64,000 nucleotides of DNA from Haliclystus octoradiatus (taxonomy: Eukaryota; Cnidaria; Staurozoa; Stauromedusae; Haliclystidae): assembly GCA_916610825.1 (NCBI GenBank), contig OU744450.1:17848814-17912813 (forward strand), given 5' to 3'. The position numbers were made by a program, and so were the translations under genes. This document shows, piece by piece, positions 59,385 through 64,000 of this stretch. The notes beneath the pieces were generated by a model. The model worked only from the letters and a program-made list of their open reading frames with translations, was not told the origin of the DNA and made no database searches. Numbering within the stretch: position 1 is the first letter of the stretch; each line of letters starts with the position of its first letter.

Positions 59385-62111
59385 CCATACCAATATTAGG
59401 AATGAGCTCACAAATTATTTCAGACAATTTAAAAAAAAATTATCATAAAAACATAATTGAAAATAAAGATAATCCTAAACAAATAAGGAACATTTCAAAG
59501 AGATACTACAAAATGAGTATAAAAACTAAGATATTAACAACCTCAGCATAGATCACAAATTAATCACTGATAAATTACCAATAGCCAATCAATTTAATAA
59601 TTATGTTTAGATATAGCAAATGAATACTTTGATAATTCATATAGACCTGTGAACAATTAAATAAAATCCTAATTAACATCCGATAAATTTTGAATAAATT
59701 TCAGGGCTGTTCTATACATTATCAATGAGAAAAACGTATCCAAGCAAGGAGAAAGTCAAAATGTGGGATATGATAAGCAGCGGGAAAGCTGTCCATTAAT
59801 TGACTTGCACGTAAGATATGAAACCTTTTAACGCATTTTCATGGACACTTCACAAGTTGTATTTATTATTTGCATGCATATAATATTTCTATTTGTTTAA
59901 TACAAAGTTGTATACGGCATGACTTGATGTATTTAGTAAGAGAAAGAAGAATTTCTGTGGTGGACAAAGAAGTTGAAGTTAAAAGATACAAGAGAATCAA
60001 ACAACGACCGTATAAAAATGAGAAAACGGAAAAAATACCCCAAAAAGTAATAGACCTGTAATTTATGTTAATGTTCAAATATATTATATATTATTAAAAA
60101 AATATCATATTATGTAAATTCTTTAACATCAATTCAATGGGTTGTCTCTTAATTTCTTCTTATTGATATTGTGTCTCAAAAAGGCAAGACAATTATTTAT
60201 AAGAGGAACACATGATATCCTCTATTGGGTTGAATGGTTGAGAGAAATGCCATCAAGAATTATGAATAAATTTACACGATATACAATCTATAATCAATAA
60301 GAGTTTTTAAATTACAGACCAATTTCATTACTGGCTGCATTTGAAATTCTTTTTCTACTCATTATCATTTGTTTTTTTTAAATTGAAGAATAGAAACGAA
60401 GAGTTGTTTGATAAAAAATATGCAGCTGAAAAAGTAGGCACATGACGAAAAAGAGGCAATATCAGTATTATTACTTCTTCTGAACCTTTAACAGCCATCA
60501 TAATGGTATTCCATGATGTTGTTGTTGTTGTTGATATGTATGATGATGTCCACCATACATATACATTAATGAGCAAGATGTATGGGATGCCTTTATTAGC
60601 AGATTTATTTTTAAAAAAAGAGAAAACCAAGGCGTGAAAAAGAACAAAAAAGCAAAAATAGAAAGAAAAGAGCTACTCATACCAACAGAAAGAGTAACAA
60701 TGGTAAGGAACGCAATGATGGCGAATCATCTTAATCTCAAGGTTATGGTTCTTCAGATGATTCCTCATCCAGTAAAGATAATGAATGATGAATATTATAT
60801 CAACATTAGATTTTCTGTTTTTAAGCCTTTATTTTGTAAAAAAGATGTTAATTTTCAATCATAAATACAATAATACAGTGAAACCTGTATATAACGACCA
60901 ACTAAGAGAGGTAGATAAATTGACCACTATAGACAGGTGGCCTTTACATAGAGGTTTGATTCAATAAAGTATACTATTTTAGACATTAAAAGAGTGACCA
61001 CTATAGACAGGTGGCCGCTGTATAGAGGCGACCGTTATAACAGGTTTGACTGTAATTAACTTTTGCTAATACAACTTTCTCAAATAATTGATCTCAAAAA
61101 AACTTACCCAACCCTTTGACTGGTAAATATTGACATACCAGTACCTGATCTCGATCTCTTCGGTACAACCCCCCTCGAAATATAAATAATGAACGGTCCC
61201 TTAGAAGCTTAAAAATTTCCACAACAATAAGTTCAAAACTCCTGCTGATAATTATCATATTGCCATTTTCTGGACCTCAAAAAAGCATCCAACTCAGTTT
61301 TTCATGATATTCCTGAGTCAAAATTCTCGCATTACAGAATTTAAGGTAAATAACTTGACTGGATAAAAAGTGATTTATTTAATAGAAAACAGGTGGTTGT
61401 CTATGATGGACAAGACAATGGACATATATGAACTAGGTACCATTTTAGGTTCATCATTATTTTCAATATTTCCAGAATGGCAAATCAATGGAAGAATCTG
61501 TCAAAAACATGGATAATGAGTTGAGAAAGTATAGATAATCATATTGACATGTTTCAAATCAAAGGAATAGAGATTGCGTTTCATCAGCCACAGGATGCAA
61601 CAGAGTGTATTCCTTTTTATTGTAAGAAAAAAAAATTGTTATTGATTTCGTACCTGATGCTATACATGCCCTATCAAATACTATCAAAACTCTAATGAAG
61701 CATTTAACAGGAAATTACCAATTTTCAAAACAAGCCTTAGATCTCGAAGATGAAAAAGTTAAAGAAAAGTTCAATCATTCAAACATTTCTATCAAGCACA
61801 GATTTAACAAAGATAGCTGAACAATACCTATTTTAAATATTTGTCAGTGGACTCAGATATAAATTATTCAACGACTTAGAGTGTTAACGTCACATTTTTG
61901 TATTTGTATATAAATATTTCTTAGCGTGAACTTTTAAACCAATTTAATTATTTTTCTAACAATTCTATTTATTATTATTACTAATTATCAATTTTAATTT
62001 TCAACTTGCCATTCTGTAAAACGTACCCATAGTTGCAACTTCATTGTTTCTAGACTATGTAGTTGAATGCGTGATATGTTTTTTGAAAAAAATAAATAAC
62101 CATCATCATCA
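59385..62111 (+). mobile_element. Decayed LINE (CR1/L2/jockey-like)
   Basis: Fragments occur in the right order on the plus strand. About 59390-59620: RNELTNYFRQFK ... LITDKLPIANQFNNYV, the linker before the reverse transcriptase. 60310-60355: NYRPISLLAAFEI, the start of the RT domain. 61267-61497: FLDLKKASNSVFHDIP (motif A with its Asp), LDWIKSDLFNRKQVVVY and ELGTILGSSLFSIF (decayed PQGS.LGP.LF), with in-frame stops. About 61626-61819: an open stretch ending EKFNHSNISIKHRFN, resembling the C-terminal F.NS.IP..IR.FN of such proteins. The element ends AAAATAAATAACCATCATCA. No YxDD motif was found. A 177-bp MITE sits inside. It lies upstream of the first visible CIAO1 exon, antisense to that gene. 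The left boundary is uncertain. Confidence 0.6.
60876..61052. mobile_element. TA-flanked MITE (Tc1/pogo-like), nested in the LINE
   Basis: Left end CAGTGAAACCTGTATATAAC; right end reverse-complements to CAGTCAAACCTGTTATAACG. TA lies on both sides (60874-60875, 61053-61054). The element contains the direct repeat GACCACTATAGACAGGTGGC twice, about 59 bp apart. No transposase. It lies between the RT fragments of the LINE, so it inserted after the LINE. Confidence 0.75.
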
Positions 62112-64000
62112 ACGTTGCCTTACAAGTATAATCAAACAAATTAGATAACGGATCGTCATAAGAACCTCTATTTCTATCATAATAATTTTAAAGACACTAA
62201 AATGACCAGCAGCCTTTGCATATTTTTGTCTTTGAAATCTGGACCCTGATTTCAATCACTCGTTTTCATGATACACGGCCCGCCTTTGTGCACACGCGCG
62301 ATTTTGCAAAACATTTCGTAAAACGAACATGAAAGCATTCTGCCAAGTTATTTATCAACGAACTGGTTTGGAAAGTTACAAGAGCAATAGCTGGACGTCG
62401 CAAGGGCTTTCGACGCTTGAATAAATGTGTACCACGAAAATCAATTCACTTGTTACTAGCGTCATACGAATTGAGGAAGGAAGACAGAGTTGAAAGCTGC
62501 AACTGAACTCGACTGATTCAAAATTTCATGTTGGTGTTTATTTGATATAAGAATATTAGGGATTGAAATAACGGGAAGAGATTTGTTAGCATTCAAAATC
62601 GAAATTTATCGCCAAAACAAAATGAAATTATAACATCAGGTGAATTCGATTTTTAATGCGGATACTTTGATCATTGACTCCAAATTATGTTTGTAAACAT
62701 GTAGGCTTTGTCTAGAAATAGTTAGCTACATACCTATGTATGTTTTATATTGCATTGTTTTTCTGAAGTATATATGCACGTAAATTGTAAAATTTAGAAT
62801 CATATGAATTTATTTAGTGTTGATTTGAAAGTAAATTTTATCCAAGTTGTTTTGATTTGCGACAAACTTCTCAAACATGATCAAACTGTGACTCCCATTC
62901 CGCTATTTATTTTGAGCCGTACACATTTTGTTGGCTATCTATAGCCATAGACTTTGCGTTTCGACAAGTAAGAATTGAGATTTATCCAAAACTGAAATTG
63001 ATAAACCAGACTATTTTCTCAAGCTTTCTGTTGTGTCTTTCCGTAGCAACAGCCACGAGGACAATCCCCTGACGTGGGCGCTGACCTCACTTTCCAGAGG
63101 ATTAGCCTCGTTTATTGTGATCAGGACAACAAAACAAAGCAAAGGCTGCTGGTCATTCGAAACTCTTTAAGAGATTGCAATAGCAAACAAACGAGTTGAT
63201 CTGATTGTGAAATGTCCAAAAGATATTGGAATTTGTCAGCGCATTTGTCTCCTCCAATGGAACATATATGAATTCTCATTATTGGATTGAAGTAATTAAA
63301 ATGAAAATGTTTAGTTATTTGATATTTTAGGAGATCCAAAACAACATCCAAAACAACAACCAGAAAGAGAAAAGTTCTCAAACTTCAAGACCTGTTCATT
63401 CTTAACCATCGGAAATGTTACCAAAATCTGTGTAGCAAATTTTTAAGCTTAAAAGAGCACAGCGGAAATATTAAACGAAAGTAGATTTAGAATTCGTTGA
63501 AAAATGAGCATAGTTTTTGATGAAAATAGATATGTTTTTGTCAAAGCGACAGCAATGAAATAGCAGAGAGTGATTTGCACAAGGTTTTGACATCAGTAAT
63601 GGGGAAGAAGTTCTTAGAGTTTAAGGTCTATAATACTGATGTAAATGTGCGTGCAAGATTGGCTCTACTTTATGAAGCTTAATAGATGCTTTTTCACAAA
63701 ACATGAAGTATCATATAAATTTTCTGAGAAAGGAGACAAGAAAATAGAAACTTTATTTAAAAACAAATCAGAATTAGAAAGTTTTCAGCATTTTCAAGGC
63801 AAATTTCAAGCTTCATAAAAGTATATATATATTGACTTTGTCAAGAGGGGACCAAAACCAGAATTAGTAACGTCATCGATTACAAAAGCATCTGTTATAA
63901 AATCGTTCCAAATTGCAAAATAGAAGATGTTTTTGCTCTGTTTGAAGGAAGGTGATCAAATGGTTTTGCTGCATGCTTTTGATGCAAAATCGAAAGGTTA
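62112..64000. other. Nothing firmly recognised
   Basis: No WD40 exon, repeat terminus or RNA gene was identified on either strand. It is either the next CIAO1 intron or the CIAO1 upstream region. An 86-codon minus-strand frame at 63121-63381 is hydrophobic at its start but resembles nothing known to me. Confidence 0.45.

Noticed and set aside
60355-60680. Minus-strand frames with His/Ser/Thr-rich runs
   Set aside because: They come from a GTT/GAT microsatellite in the decayed LINE region.
61111-61200. Possible CIAO1 exon on the minus strand reading LYRRDRDQVLVCQ with a GTAAG donor
   Set aside because: It loosely recalls the LYREEEDDWVC region of human CIAO1, but the preceding residues do not match the DDTVK strand, the end does not join the next exon well, and it lies inside the LINE.
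61650-61690. Possible minus-strand WD40 exon reading VFDRACIAS with a GTACG donor
   Set aside because: Too short and without the flanking WD40 pattern; the plus strand here reads through as the C-terminal part of the LINE.

Overview
The window is nuclear DNA of an animal. Three conserved genes are broken into short exons by GT-AG introns, the sequence is AT-rich, and inverted-repeat elements, LINE fragments and satellite DNA are everywhere. The proteins match vertebrate orthologues well enough to name, but the sequence does not fix the species. A marine invertebrate (tunicate, cnidarian or similar) is only a guess.

Layout. 1-4243: intergenic DNA with several MITE-like elements. 4244-8921 (+): a complete seven-exon gene for a Cab45/SDF4-type six-EF-hand protein of the secretory pathway, ending HDEF. 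8926-11409: intergenic, mostly one 1.2-kb inverted-repeat transposon (9509-10709) inserted in an older repeat with a hammerhead-ribozyme-like core. 11410-52001 (+): a complete seven-exon FOXRED1-like gene (mitochondrial complex I assembly factor). Its second intron is about 29.9 kb and holds a satellite array of about 230 tandem 116/117-bp monomers (14721-41524), with higher-order structure in the right two thirds. 52132-59216 (-): the C-terminal half of CIAO1 (cytosolic iron-sulfur assembly WD40 protein) in five exons, convergent with FOXRED1 and only 130 bp from it; its 5' exons were not found and probably lie beyond 64000. 59385-62111: a decayed LINE with a small TA-flanked MITE inside it. 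62112-64000: nothing recognised.

The genes do not form an operon-like unit. FOXRED1 and CIAO1 both serve iron-sulfur/respiratory biology, but their adjacency may be chance. The striking content is repetitive: (1) the intronic satellite; (2) a dispersed family built on the palindrome GTTCATGAAC, bounded by CCCCTGCGAAA...TTTCGCAGGGG, in at least ten places; (3) several degenerate hammerhead-like motifs (CTGATGA ... GAAAC); (4) MITEs with identifiable termini and, for some, target-site duplications. All exon joins were made by eye from reading frame, splice dinucleotides and remembered family similarity, and should be checked against transcripts.
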